Source: Microbacterium sp. MF43 (GTDB taxonomy: Bacteria > Actinomycetota > Actinomycetes > Actinomycetales > Microbacteriaceae). Taken from it: a stretch of 64,000 nucleotides of DNA. A program made the translations under genes and the position numbers. Positions 18,231 to 26,166 of this stretch are shown in pieces. Within the stretch, counting starts at the first letter, position 1. Every line of letters begins with the position of its first letter. Location of the stretch: assembly GCF_012847295.1 (NCBI RefSeq), contig NZ_JABBDY010000001.1, positions 682,001 to 746,000 on the forward strand. The letters run 5' to 3'. The notes below the pieces were generated by a model. It was given only the letters and a program-made list of their open reading frames with translations, was not told where the DNA came from and ran no database searches.

Positions 18231-19229
18231 TCAGAGCCAGCGGCGTCGCTTGAACACCACGTACAGCATGAGGCTCGTGGCCGCCATCAGGGCGATGGCC
18301 ATCGGGTACCCGAGCACCCAGTCGAGCTCGGGCATGTACTCGAAGTTCATGCCGTACACGGTGCCCACGAGGGTGGGGCCGAAGAGGATCGCCGCCCAGG
18401 CGGAGATCTTCTTGACCTGCTCGTTCTGCGCCAGCGCGGTGTCTGTCTGCCGCTGCGTGACGAGAGTGGCATTGACCGTCAGGGCGTTCTCCAGGATCGC
18501 GCGGAACGCCGACGTGCGTTCGATGATGCGCAGGGCGTGATCGTGCACGTCGCGCAGGGCGCGCTGCAGCTCGATGTCGACGCGGTACTTGTCGGCACCG
18601 CGCAGCAGGCTGTCGAGCATCTCCGCGAGGGGCTGCGTCGCGCGCTGCAGGGCGAGCACCTCCCGCGAAAGCTCGTAGATGCGCTTGGAGAGCGCGGGAT
18701 TCGTTCCGCCGAACAGGGCATCCTCGATCTCGTCGATGTCGTTCTCGACCCCCGCGACCACCGGGGCGTACTCGTCCACGACCTCGTCGAGGATCGCGTA
18801 CAGGACGGCCTCCGGTCCGCGCGCCAGCAGTTCGGGCTGACTCTCCAGCCGCCGCCGCACGCGCGCGAGGTCGGGCGATTCCGCGTGCCGGATCGTGACG
18901 ACGAAGTCCGGTCCGACGAAGACGTGCAGCTCGCCGAATTCGACCGTCTCGGTCGAATCGACATACCGGGCAGGGCGCAGCACGGTGAACAGGATGTCGC
19001 CGTACCGCTCGATCTTCGATCGCTGATGGCCTGTCAGCGCATCCTCCACGGAGAGCGGGTGCAACGAGAACTCCGACGAGACCTGCTGGATCTCCTCGGG
19101 TGTCGGGCGGACCATCCCGATCCACGCCATCCCGCCCCGGGATCGCATGTACTCGAAGGTGTCGTCGAGGCTCGCGGGGTTCTCGATGCGGCGCCCGGCG
19201 ACGTACACACCGTTGTCGATGATCGGCAT
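18231..19229 (-). CDS. corA: CorA family magnesium/cobalt channel
   Basis: 332 aa. A cytoplasmic alpha/beta domain (1-about 190) and a long helical stalk lead to two C-terminal membrane segments. The signature GMN follows TLVGTVY at the end of the first segment, and the periplasmic loop EYMPELDW connects to the second; the tail is basic (FKRRRWL). The ATG at 19227-19229 is chosen because upstream in-frame sequence belongs to the structured leader. It takes up Mg(II), with Co(II)/Ni(II) possible. The 5' leader carries three unusual hairpins. Confidence 0.93.
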   Translation of the reverse strand: MPIIDNGVYVAGRRIENPASLDDTFEYMRSRGGMAWIGMVRPTPEEIQQVSSEFSLHPLSVEDALTGHQRSKIERYGDILFTVLRPARYVDSTETVEFGELHVFVGPDFVVTIRHAESPDLARVRRRLESQPELLARGPEAVLYAILDEVVDEYAPVVAGVENDIDEIEDALFGGTNPALSKRIYELSREVLALQRATQPLAEMLDSLLRGADKYRVDIELQRALRDVHDHALRIIERTSAFRAILENALTVNATLVTQRQTDTALAQNEQVKKISAWAAILFGPTLVGTVYGMNFEYMPELDWVLGYPMAIALMAATSLMLYVVFKRRRWL

Positions 19230-19298
19230 GACCTCATTCTCACCGGGCGACCGCGGCTGCCCGGGCGCACCGCCGACGGGTTCCCCGATGCAGATGCA

Positions 19299-19433
19299 CC
19301 GGGTCTCGAGCGCTGGGGACACTCGAGACCCGGCTACCGTCAGCGACTCTTCGCACCCCCAAGGCCACGAACGCCGCCCGGTATTGCGGAGAGGTTGGGG
19401 ACCCACTCCGCAGACAGGTGCTGGGGACACCTG
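19299..19433 (-). ncRNA. Candidate structured leader RNA of corA: three hairpins with the same loop
   Basis: Read on the minus strand, three hairpins occur in a row. The first has stem CAGGTG/CACCTG (19415-19433) with loop UCCCCAG. The second has stem GCGGAG/CTCCGC (19386-19411) presenting UCCCCAA. The third has a 14-bp stem (19299-19333) with loop UCCCCAG. In the third, one pair is G-U in minus-strand RNA but C-A on the plus strand, which supports transcription toward corA. A TAACGT-like -10 near 19442-19447 on the minus strand would start the transcript just before them. The conserved cores of the Mg(II) M-box and of ydaO were not found. Confidence 0.5.
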
Positions 19434-19543
19434 CAAGGCCGACGTTAGCGCTTTCCGGGGCCGAATCCGAAGCACTTGACGCGCGGCGGGTGTTCGGGCG
19501 TGGCGCGACCGGCCCGGCCGCACCCCGTGCCGCGGCTGTCGAT

Positions 19544-19629
19544 GACGGCCCGTTGACGGCCCGTTGACGACCCGGCGACGACCCGGCGACAGCCCGGACG
19601 GCTCAGTGACGACCCGGTGACGGCTCGCA
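19544..19629. repeat. 11-bp-period imperfect direct repeat array upstream of corA and the kinase gene
   Basis: Units start at 19544, 19555, 19566, 19577, 19588, 19608 and 19619: GACGGCCCGTT twice, GACGACCCGGC twice, GACAGCCCGGA, then GACGACCCGGT and GACGGCTCGCA. The 11-bp spacing equals one DNA turn, as in sites bound by OmpR/PhoP-type regulators on one face. The units do not match the Streptomyces PhoP box exactly. Confidence 0.8.
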
Positions 19630-19722
19630 GCGAGGGCAGGCGTGCTGCCACGGGGAGGACGATCGGTCGCCATGATGGAGACTCCGCGGGCCGGATGATA
19701 GCGCCTCCCGCCGCGATTTCAA

Positions 19723-19740
19723 CCCCCAGTTTCCTGGGGG
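19723..19740 (+). promoter_or_regulatory. CCCCCAG/CTGGGGG inverted repeat before the kinase gene
   Basis: Perfect 7-bp arms (19723-19729, 19734-19740) with a TTTC spacer, about 70 nt before the kinase start. It repeats the CCCCAG/CTGGGG sequence seen in the corA leader loops. It could be an operator or an mRNA leader hairpin. Confidence 0.4.
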
Positions 19741-19808
19741 CTCGCGGGATAGCTTCCTACGTAGCGGCACGGCGCACCAGCCGTGCGGTTGGGGAGGACA
19801 CCATCGTG

Positions 19809-21281
19809 ATGCGCACGATCGACGAGGCGGGAACTGTCGCACTGCTCGACGGCCGCTATGAGCTCGTCGAATGCGTGGGGCAGGGCGGGATGGGCAAGGT
19901 CTATCGCGCCGTCGACACAGCCCTGGGCCGCACCGTCGCCGTCAAGCTTCTGCCCGCGTCTGCCGACGGCATGTCCGAGCCCGACCGTGCCCGCAACGAG
20001 GTGCGCGCGCTCGGATCGGTCCACCACCCCTCCCTGGTGAAGCTGCTCGACGCGAGAATCGCGCAGGGCCACCCCTCGTACCTCGTCATGGAGTACATCG
20101 ACGGTCCGACCCTCTCCCGCCAGATCCGCGCCGGTGCGATGCCGCCGTCGGCCGTCGCGAAGCTCGCCGTCGACCTGGCGTCGGGTCTGCACGCCGTTCA
20201 CGCCGCGGGGCTCGTGCACCGCGATGTCACTCCCGCGAACGTCCTTCTCGCGGCATCCGTTCTCCCGTCGGTCTCCTTCCACGCGAAGCTGACCGACTTC
20301 GGTGTCGCGCTGCTCACGGACAGCGTGCGCGTGACCACCCCCGGCATGGTGATCGGCACGGCGCACTATCTTGCTCCCGAGCAGGTGCGCGGCGCCGAGG
20401 CGACGCCCGCGGCCGACATCTACGCGCTCGGTCTCGTCCTGCGCGAGGCGCTCACGGGGGAGCGAGCCTACCCGCATGCGTCCGGCATCGGCGCGGTGAT
20501 GGCGCGGCTCGTCGAGCCGCCGAGCATCCCCGACAGCGTCGGATCGGAGTGGGCCCACCTGCTGCGGTGCATGACCGACACCGACCCGGAGGCGCGTCCC
20601 TCCGCGCTCGAGGTCGCCGAGAAGGCCATGACGCTGCGCAGCGCGGACGCCACGGCGTTCGCTCCCGTCGGCATGACGCTTCCGCGCGAAGCGGCGGCAT
20701 CGCCGTCCGGAGCGTTCGAGGCCACCGCGCCGATCGCTGCCCCGTCCGCGGCCGCTCTGCCCGAGCCGACGTCGGTCTTCGAGCTGTCGGCTGTCGCGTC
20801 GGCGCCGAGCCCGATGGCCGCGTCGCCGACACAGGGCGCGACGACCGCGGCCCCGCTGACCCGCCGCGCGCGGCGTCGCCGCCGCTCTCTCGCGTCGCGG
20901 GTGCTCGTCGGTTCTGCCGCCGCAGCGACCGTCATCGGCGTCTCGGCGGGGCTCCTCGCCGCGGCCGCCCCTCCTGCGTCGCCGGCGCCCTATGCGACGG
21001 TGCGCGAGGCCGTCGACTCGGGTGAGACGCTGCCGGCGGAGCCGGTGGCTGAAACGGATGCCTCGACCGATGTCGCCGTGGTGCCCGCGAGCACCCCCGC
21101 CGACGCACCGCAGGCTCCGGCCGACACGGCAGTGGATCAGAAGGATGCGGGGAAGTCCGGCGCCAAGGCGGAGAAGTCCGCCGCGAAGAGCACCGAGGCC
21201 GCGAGCGACAACGCCGCGCCGGAGTCGGCCGAGCCGCAGTCGCAGAACGGCAAGGGGCAGGGTAAGGGCAAGGACCGCTGA
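19809..21281 (+). CDS. Membrane-anchored serine/threonine protein kinase (PknB-like)
   Basis: 490 aa. The kinase domain spans about 17-275: glycine loop GQGGMGKV (24-31), catalytic Lys46 in VAVK, HRDVTPANV near 137, DFG, then GTAHYLAPEQ. A basic juxtamembrane stretch, one membrane segment (VLVGSAAAATVIGVSAGLLA) and a low-complexity Ala/Pro/Ser/Lys extracytoplasmic tail follow, with no PASTA repeats. GTG 19806 sits 7 nt from GGGAGGA and is an alternative start. All catalytic residues are present, so it should be active. The hydrophilic tail gives no clue to the signal sensed. Confidence 0.92.
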   Translation: MRTIDEAGTVALLDGRYELVECVGQGGMGKVYRAVDTALGRTVAVKLLPASADGMSEPDRARNEVRALGSVHHPSLVKLLDARIAQGHPSYLVMEYIDGPTLSRQIRAGAMPPSAVAKLAVDLASGLHAVHAAGLVHRDVTPANVLLAASVLPSVSFHAKLTDFGVALLTDSVRVTTPGMVIGTAHYLAPEQVRGAEATPAADIYALGLVLREALTGERAYPHASGIGAVMARLVEPPSIPDSVGSEWAHLLRCMTDTDPEARPSALEVAEKAMTLRSADATAFAPVGMTLPREAAASPSGAFEATAPIAAPSAAALPEPTSVFELSAVASAPSPMAASPTQGATTAAPLTRRARRRRRSLASRVLVGSAAAATVIGVSAGLLAAAAPPASPAPYATVREAVDSGETLPAEPVAETDASTDVAVVPASTPADAPQAPADTAVDQKDAGKSGAKAEKSAAKSTEAASDNAAPESAEPQSQNGKGQGKGKDR

Positions 21282-21297
21282 GCCCGCACATGACGAT

Positions 21298-21328
21298 CCC
21301 GCCGGTGCGCGGGTGCGCCACCGGCGGG
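21298..21328. terminator. Bidirectional terminator between kinase and fasciclin genes
   Basis: CCCGCCGGTG (21298-21307) pairs with CACCGGCGGG (21319-21328); the loop can add three more pairs. It lies between convergent genes. No T-run. Confidence 0.7.
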
Positions 21329-21341
21329 ACCGACGGGGGTG

Positions 21342-21932
21342 TCACATCGCGGGAACGAGCACGCGGTCGATCGTGTGGATGACGCCGTTCGAGGCCTGGA
21401 TGTTGATCGCCCACAGCACGATACGCGGGTCGCGGAGGCTCGTCGTCTCGTCACGCAGGTAGAGTCCACGCGGCTTCACGATGCCCCCGTTGGCCATCGT
21501 GAGCGAGCCGGAGGTGACCACCTTGACGGGTCCCAGCTTCTTGCCCGCCACGACGTGGTACAGCAGGATGTCGGAGATCTGGTCGAGGGAGTAGGCGGAC
21601 GTGATCGTCGACAGGGCGGCCGCTTCACTGGCGGGCGCCGTTCCGGTCAGGTCGGTCACGAGGCGCAGGAAGGCGCGGTCGTTGGGAGCGAAGACCGTGT
21701 ACTTCTGGCCGGTGTCGGCGAGGGCGCCGTCCAAGCCGGTCGCGAGCACGGCCTGCACGAGGATGTCGTAGTCGTACGGGTTGCTGTCGGGCGTCCCGCC
21801 ACCCGATGCGGCGACAGCGACATCGACGATGGTGCCGCTGGGGGTGCCTCCTCCCGTCGCGTGAGCAGGGGTGGTCGTGAAGACCAGAGCGAGCGCGGCG
21901 ACCGCGGCGACGGCGATGCGTGACTTCTTCAT
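21342..21932 (-). CDS. Secreted fasciclin-domain protein (MPT70/MPT83-like)
   Basis: 196 aa. The signal peptide ends near residue 26 (ALVFTTTPAHA). A single FAS1 domain follows, with its two conserved blocks: YTVFAPNDRAFLRL and, near the C-terminus, ASNGVIHTIDRVLVP, plus LLYHVVAGKK between them. No lipobox is present, so it should be secreted. It lies directly downstream of sigK-rskA. In Mycobacterium tuberculosis, SigK drives mpt70 and mpt83, which also encode FAS1 proteins, so this is probably the target gene of the locus. A SigK-like promoter is visible upstream. Confidence 0.92.
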   Translation of the reverse strand: MKKSRIAVAAVAALALVFTTTPAHATGGGTPSGTIVDVAVAASGGGTPDSNPYDYDILVQAVLATGLDGALADTGQKYTVFAPNDRAFLRLVTDLTGTAPASEAAALSTITSAYSLDQISDILLYHVVAGKKLGPVKVVTSGSLTMANGGIVKPRGLYLRDETTSLRDPRIVLWAINIQASNGVIHTIDRVLVPAM

Positions 21933-21989
21933 GGGTTCAGCTCCTTCGATGAGTGTTCGACCACCGCCCGTGGACGGCGCCGTGAAGGT

Positions 21990-22017
21990 ATTCCGCGGGG
22001 TGGTCGATTCCGGATGC
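21990..22017 (-). promoter_or_regulatory. Candidate SigK promoter of the fasciclin gene
   Basis: On the minus strand GCATCC (22017-22012), 16-nt spacer, CGGAAT (21995-21990). The mycobacterial SigK consensus is CCATCC-N16/17-CCGAAT, so each hexamer differs at one base and the spacing fits. It lies 58-85 nt before the fasciclin start codon. Confidence 0.65.
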
Positions 22018-22039
22018 ACCGGCACGTCCATCCCCGTGA

Positions 22040-22813
22040 TCAGCTGAAGCCGAGCTCTCCGCGCACGATCGAGTCGCCCGAATGGGTCGGATCGCCGTCG
22101 AGAGGCTCCTGCGAGATGTCGACGAGGACGTAATCGCGCAGGTCCACATCGTCGGGCACCACGAACGTGCCTTCGTCGCCTTCGAGTTCGCCGAGGCTGA
22201 CGATGGCGGTGGCGTCCGCCGTGATCAGCCACACCTCGCGGAAGCCGTCGCCCTCCTCCGACGCATCCAGCCGCACGGTCACCGTGCGCTCGCCGTCGGG
22301 ATCCTCGGTCACGAAGGCCTGGCCCTCGGCACCCGGGTGCTCCGGGAATGCCGCGAGCGTGGCCGATGCGATCTCGATCGACTCCGGCGGGCGCAGCAGG
22401 TTCCACGCGCCGAACCCGACGAAGATCACGGCCATTCCGGCTGCGAGTGTGAGGAGAGTGCGCAGGAGCGGCCGCGGGCGGCGGCGGGACGAGGCATCCG
22501 TCTGCGTGCCTGCGGCGACCGGTGCGGTGGCGGCCGGGGTCCGGGTCGCGCTGTCCGCGGCGTCGTCCGGCGCGAGCTCTGCCACCGCTTCGCCGCCGCC
22601 GCGCACCTCGTGGAGGATGCGGTCCCACACCCGCTCGGGCGGGGCCTCGAGGTCGCCGAGGCTCACGGTCGATTTGCCGACCGCGACGGTGTGCTCCAGC
22701 TCGGCCAGGTCGAGCGTGCACACGTCGCAGGTCTCGAGGTGGTGCTCCTCGTCGGGAGCGACGGGTTCGCCGATCGCGACGAGCGCGAGGCGTTCGGGGT
22801 CAAGATGCGACAT
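22040..22813 (-). CDS. rskA: Anti-sigma-K factor RskA family protein
   Basis: 257 aa. The N-terminal cytoplasmic domain (about 1-80) has a partial zinc-binding anti-sigma motif, HHLETCDVC. A Pro/Ala-rich linker leads to one membrane segment near 120-140 (LLTLAAGMAVIFVGFGAW), and the C-terminal extracytoplasmic RskA domain fills the rest (EGDGFREVWLITADATAIVS). The start overlaps the end of the sigma-factor gene by 14 nt, so the two are translationally coupled. It should hold SigK inactive at the membrane until cleaved or released by an extracytoplasmic signal. Confidence 0.9.
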   Translation of the reverse strand: MSHLDPERLALVAIGEPVAPDEEHHLETCDVCTLDLAELEHTVAVGKSTVSLGDLEAPPERVWDRILHEVRGGGEAVAELAPDDAADSATRTPAATAPVAAGTQTDASSRRRPRPLLRTLLTLAAGMAVIFVGFGAWNLLRPPESIEIASATLAAFPEHPGAEGQAFVTEDPDGERTVTVRLDASEEGDGFREVWLITADATAIVSLGELEGDEGTFVVPDDVDLRDYVLVDISQEPLDGDPTHSGDSIVRGELGFS

Positions 22814-23351
22814 GGGGCACCTCCAATCGGCTGCGCAGGCGGGTGAGACTTCGTCGGATGTGGCTCTTCACGGTACCCAGCGGCATGTCCAGACGTTCGG
22901 AGATCTGCTGGTGCGTCAGGTCGTCGTAGAACGCGAGGCGCACCACTCGCTGCGCGTCGGGTTCGAGTCGATCGATCTCGTCGGCGAGCAGGAGGCGGTC
23001 GCCGAGGTCGAACTCGGTCGCGCGGTTCTCGTCGGGGACCGCGAAGCGCTGGAGCTGCTCCTGCAGCTCGCGCACCTTGCGGCGCGCTTCGAGGGTATCG
23101 GCGATGCGGCGGCGCGTGATGGCCACGATCCACGTCGAGAGGCGGCCCTTCGCGGGATCGTACGAGGCGCGCGACGTCCAGGCCGAGACGAAGGCCTTCT
23201 GCGTCACGTCCTCGGCATCCCCTCGATCTCCGAGGACGCGCAGCGCCAGGGTGAAGACGAGCGGGGACCAGCGCCGGTAGATCTCCTCCAGTGCGCGTTC
23301 GTCGCCCGCTCGGAAGCGGTCGATCTGCTCGCGCTCCTGCGCCTCGTCCAC
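22800..23351 (-). CDS. sigK: ECF RNA polymerase sigma factor, SigK-like
   Basis: 183 aa. Region 2 spans about 10-80 (YRRWSPLVFTLALRVLGDRG, then DAEDVTQKAFVSAW) and region 4 about 125-175 (HQQISERLDMPLGTVKSHIR). The GTG at 23349-23351 is chosen as start because GGAGAGGAG lies just upstream; no ATG is available near the domain. The order sigK, rskA, fasciclin gene matches the mycobacterial SigK regulon. It probably reads the promoter at 21990-22017. Confidence 0.9.
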   Translation of the reverse strand: MDEAQEREQIDRFRAGDERALEEIYRRWSPLVFTLALRVLGDRGDAEDVTQKAFVSAWTSRASYDPAKGRLSTWIVAITRRRIADTLEARRKVRELQEQLQRFAVPDENRATEFDLGDRLLLADEIDRLEPDAQRVVRLAFYDDLTHQQISERLDMPLGTVKSHIRRSLTRLRSRLEVPHVAS

Positions 23352-23385
23352 GCTCGCTCCTCTCCTGTCCGATGATGGCGTCGGC

Positions 23386-23679
23386 TCACGCGGCTGCCCG
23401 GGTCGCGGTGGTCCCCACGCTAGCGGGGCCGGGCCCGGTGCCGCGAGAGGCGGTGGTCGGGGCATCCGACGACCGCTTGGAGCGCGGGGACGGGACGACG
23501 GCCACCCGCACGGGCGGAACAGACCATCGCGCCGGTGTCGAGGTGGCCGTCGCGACCGGCGCCGCTGCGGCAGGCACAGGGCGGAACCCTGCCGGCGGCG
23601 CCGCGACTGACGGAGCGACCCTTGCAGTGCGGTCGCGACCGGTCAGCGCGTCGAGGCGTGGCGAGAGTGAGGTGCGCAC
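23386..23679 (-). CDS. Possible small Pro/Ala-rich protein upstream of sigK
   Basis: 97 codons from GTG 23679, preceded by GGGAG at 6 nt. The product is Ala, Pro, Thr and Arg rich with no recognisable domain, membrane helix or signal peptide. Third positions are only moderately GC-biased, so it may be non-coding. It lies on the same strand as the diguanylate cyclase upstream and sigK downstream. If it is not a gene, the 445-bp stretch 23352-23796 holds only the sigK promoter as far as I can see. Confidence 0.3.
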   Translation of the reverse strand: MRTSLSPRLDALTGRDRTARVAPSVAAPPAGFRPVPAAAAPVATATSTPARWSVPPVRVAVVPSPRSKRSSDAPTTASRGTGPGPASVGTTATRAAA

Positions 23680-23796
23680 GGTCGTCTCCCATCGGGCGAC
23701 CCATCGCCGCCCTCGTGAAGTCCTTCCGCCGCGGGCGCCGATTTGGATGCACCCCGATCGGGCGCGTCGCGCGAGGGCTCGTCTTCCGCCGCGGCG

Positions 23797-25167
23797 TCAG
23801 GCCGCGGCGTCCATCGTGGCGCGGTTCTTGCCCGACCGCTTCGAGTCGTACATCGCCGCGTCGGCGCGCACGAGGAGCTGCTGAGCGCTCGGTCGTGCGT
23901 CGACGCCCGGACGGTACAGCGCGATGCCGACGCTGACCGATGCCGAGATGATGCCGTCATCGACCGCGATCGGAGCGCGGCAGATCTCCAGCACGCGTTC
24001 GGCGACGGTCGCCGCCTGGTTCGCGCCCGTGCTGGCGCAGATCGCGACGAACTCGTCGCCGCCCATTCGGCCGACGACATCGGAACCGCGCACGCTCTCG
24101 GTGAGGCGGTTCGCCAGCTCGACCAGGACCGCGTCGCCGGCGGCATGCCCGAAGGCGTCGTTGATGCTCTTGAAGTCGTCGATGTCGAGGAACAGCACCG
24201 ACAGGGGCTCGTTCGTCGCGAGCGCGCCGGAGATCGCCTCGTCCAGCTGCATCTGCAGCAGCTGCCGGTTCCCCACACCGGTGAGCTGATCGTGCAGAGC
24301 GAGAAAGGCGAGCCGCCGCTGCAGGCGCACACGGGTGAGGGTCTGGGATGCCTGTCGTCCGAGGGCCTGCTGCAGGTCGATGTACTGCGCGTCGAAGTCG
24401 GTGCGACGGCCGAAGAAGCACACGAGCAGTCCGAGGCGCTGACCGTCGGCGATGAGGGGGGTGATCGTGATCGACGCGAGTCGCTCGGCCTGCATCGCGT
24501 CGGCGAGATGGGGGAACTCGTGACGCACCTCGTCCACGTCGACGATGGTGACGTCGGGGGTCGCGCGCAGTTCGGGGACAGGAGCGACCTTGCCTGCCAG
24601 GGGGTTGGTCCCGCCGGTGAGCACGAGATCGCCGTCCTCGCCGATGAGGAGCACCGCGGTCTCGCGGGCGCCGAATGCCTCGCGGGCGACTTCGGCGAAC
24701 GACTGGGCGACGTCTTCGTCGGTCGCGCTCACCCCGAAGGTGCTCGACACCTCCTGGAGGATGCGCACGCGCTGCTCGGACGACTCCGCTTTGCGCCGCG
24801 CCTGCAGCAGATCGCGCTCGTAGCGCACGCGCTCGGTCGCGTTGAAGACGGCGATCCGGATGATCCCCGCTTCGGGATCGAGGACCGAGTTGATGAGCGC
24901 AGGCATGGGCTTGTCGTCGGCCATCACCAGCGTGACCGCGACCTCCTCCACGTTCCCGCGCAGGTGGAGCAGCTGCGTGTGGCGCGTGTCGAAGAAGAGG
25001 CGGCTGCCGGCATCGAGCAGCGACGCGAACGTCCTGCCGATGACATCCTCGCGCCGGTGACCGGTCCACGTCAGGAACATGTCGTTCGCCTCGAGGATGC
25101 GGCCGTCGGCGGATGCCGCGACCAGACCGCACGGCGCGTGATCGAACCAGCCGGTGTCGGACGTCAT
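23797..25167 (-). CDS. PAS-GAF-GGDEF diguanylate cyclase, coupled to an RsbQ-like gene
   Basis: 456 aa: PAS domain about 1-110 (LVAASADGRILEANDMFLTW), coiled segment with ERVRYERDLLQARRK, GAF domain about 150-285, then GGDEF domain. The active-site motif is intact (GRMGGDEF), and an inhibitory I-site RGSD lies five residues before it, so the enzyme should make cyclic di-GMP under product feedback. Alternative longer starts run through the upstream hydrolase gene; the ATG at 25165-25167 overlaps its stop by 4 nt (ATGA), indicating coupling. By analogy with RsbQ-RsbP, the PAS domain may receive the hydrolase's signal. Confidence 0.92.
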   Translation of the reverse strand: MTSDTGWFDHAPCGLVAASADGRILEANDMFLTWTGHRREDVIGRTFASLLDAGSRLFFDTRHTQLLHLRGNVEEVAVTLVMADDKPMPALINSVLDPEAGIIRIAVFNATERVRYERDLLQARRKAESSEQRVRILQEVSSTFGVSATDEDVAQSFAEVAREAFGARETAVLLIGEDGDLVLTGGTNPLAGKVAPVPELRATPDVTIVDVDEVRHEFPHLADAMQAERLASITITPLIADGQRLGLLVCFFGRRTDFDAQYIDLQQALGRQASQTLTRVRLQRRLAFLALHDQLTGVGNRQLLQMQLDEAISGALATNEPLSVLFLDIDDFKSINDAFGHAAGDAVLVELANRLTESVRGSDVVGRMGGDEFVAICASTGANQAATVAERVLEICRAPIAVDDGIISASVSVGIALYRPGVDARPSAQQLLVRADAAMYDSKRSGKNRATMDAAA

Positions 25168-25976
25168 GCGAGGAACCCCCGGATCTCCCGGACGACCTCG
25201 TCGGCGGCCGACAGGATCGGCACGTGCCCGGTGGCCTCGAGCATCCGGAAGCTGCTGCCCGGGATGGCGGCGTGCACGAATGCCCCCACCTCGTCCGGCG
25301 CGATGGCGTCGGCCTGGCATTGCAGCACGAGCGTGGGCACCCTGACGAGGGGAAGGTCGGCGCGGTTGTCCGACAGGAATGTCACGCGAGCGAAGTGCCG
25401 GGCGATGTCGGGGTCGACGCTGCAGAAGCTGTCCGTCAGGCGCTGACCGAGCTCGGGGAGGTCGGGCCGTCCCATGATGACCGGGGCGAGTTCGCGCGCC
25501 CAGCCGAGGTAGTTGGCGTCGAGGGAGTCCAGGAGCGCATCGATGTCCCGCTGCTCGAAGCCCCCGTGGTATCCGGCGGCATTGGTGTAGCGGGGCGACG
25601 GTCCGACGAGCACGAGCGCGCGGAATCGCTCCGGCGCCCGGTTGGCGGCGAGGACGCCGATCATCGAGCTCACGGAGTGGCCGACGAAGACCACGTCGGA
25701 CGCGTCGAGCGCTTCGAGGATCTCGATGACGTCGGTCGCATAGCCGTCGAGCGAGTCGTACTTGCCGCGGTCGTAGAACGACGCGTCCGATCTTCCCGCT
25801 CCGACGTGATCGAAGAGGATGACGCGGTGGTCGCGCGCGAACTGCGGGGCGACGAGGCCCCAGGTCTCCTGGCTGCACCCGAATCCGTGCGCCAGCATGA
25901 TCGTCGGGCCGGTGAGGTCGCCGGTCACCGTCACGTTGTTGCGGCGCAGGACGTCGATCGTCTGGACGTCGGACAT
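25164..25976 (-). CDS. RsbQ-like alpha/beta hydrolase
   Basis: 270 aa single alpha/beta-hydrolase domain. The nucleophile elbow is GHSVSSM, the oxyanion region is HGFGCSQ, and the catalytic His is in EATGHVP near the C-terminus with an Asp in QADAIAP. These segments and the length match RsbQ of Bacillus, the hydrolase that activates the PAS-PP2C phosphatase RsbP under energy stress and is related to KAI2-type small-molecule receptors. Here the coupled partner is a PAS-GAF-GGDEF cyclase instead of a phosphatase. The ligand is unknown. Confidence 0.88.
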   Translation of the reverse strand: MSDVQTIDVLRRNNVTVTGDLTGPTIMLAHGFGCSQETWGLVAPQFARDHRVILFDHVGAGRSDASFYDRGKYDSLDGYATDVIEILEALDASDVVFVGHSVSSMIGVLAANRAPERFRALVLVGPSPRYTNAAGYHGGFEQRDIDALLDSLDANYLGWARELAPVIMGRPDLPELGQRLTDSFCSVDPDIARHFARVTFLSDNRADLPLVRVPTLVLQCQADAIAPDEVGAFVHAAIPGSSFRMLEATGHVPILSAADEVVREIRGFLA

Positions 25977-26038
25977 GGCGATCCCATCTCGGGCGGGGGA
26001 GCCCTTTACGCATCGTACGTGACGAGAACCCCATTTAC

Positions 26039-26051
26039 TTCACTGAGTGAA
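26039..26051. promoter_or_regulatory. 13-bp palindrome in the divergent hydrolase/cyclase promoter region
   Basis: TTCACTGAGTGAA, perfect around a central G, in the AT-rich part of the 190-bp gap between the RsbQ-like gene and the second diguanylate cyclase. Possible operator shared by the two c-di-GMP units. Confidence 0.45.
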
Positions 26052-26166
26052 ATTCCGCTGCCGAATGCGGACAGGCCCTGCCGTCAGTGGATAGGGGGTG
26101 ACGACGGCAGGGGGTGCGGGATATCGTTCGAGCAGCCGCCCCGACGGGCGCGCGAGGGAGGCATCG

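Noticed and set aside
19299-19433. Known M-box or ydaO riboswitch upstream of corA
   Set aside because: The conserved M-box (GTTAGGTGAGGCTCC-like) and ydaO cores were not found on either strand; some ydaO-like words on the plus strand are in the wrong place and order.
23291-23884. Plus-strand gene over the sigK upstream region
   Set aside because: Arg-rich shadow with no start signal; the minus-strand frame at 23386-23679 is the better, still weak, candidate.
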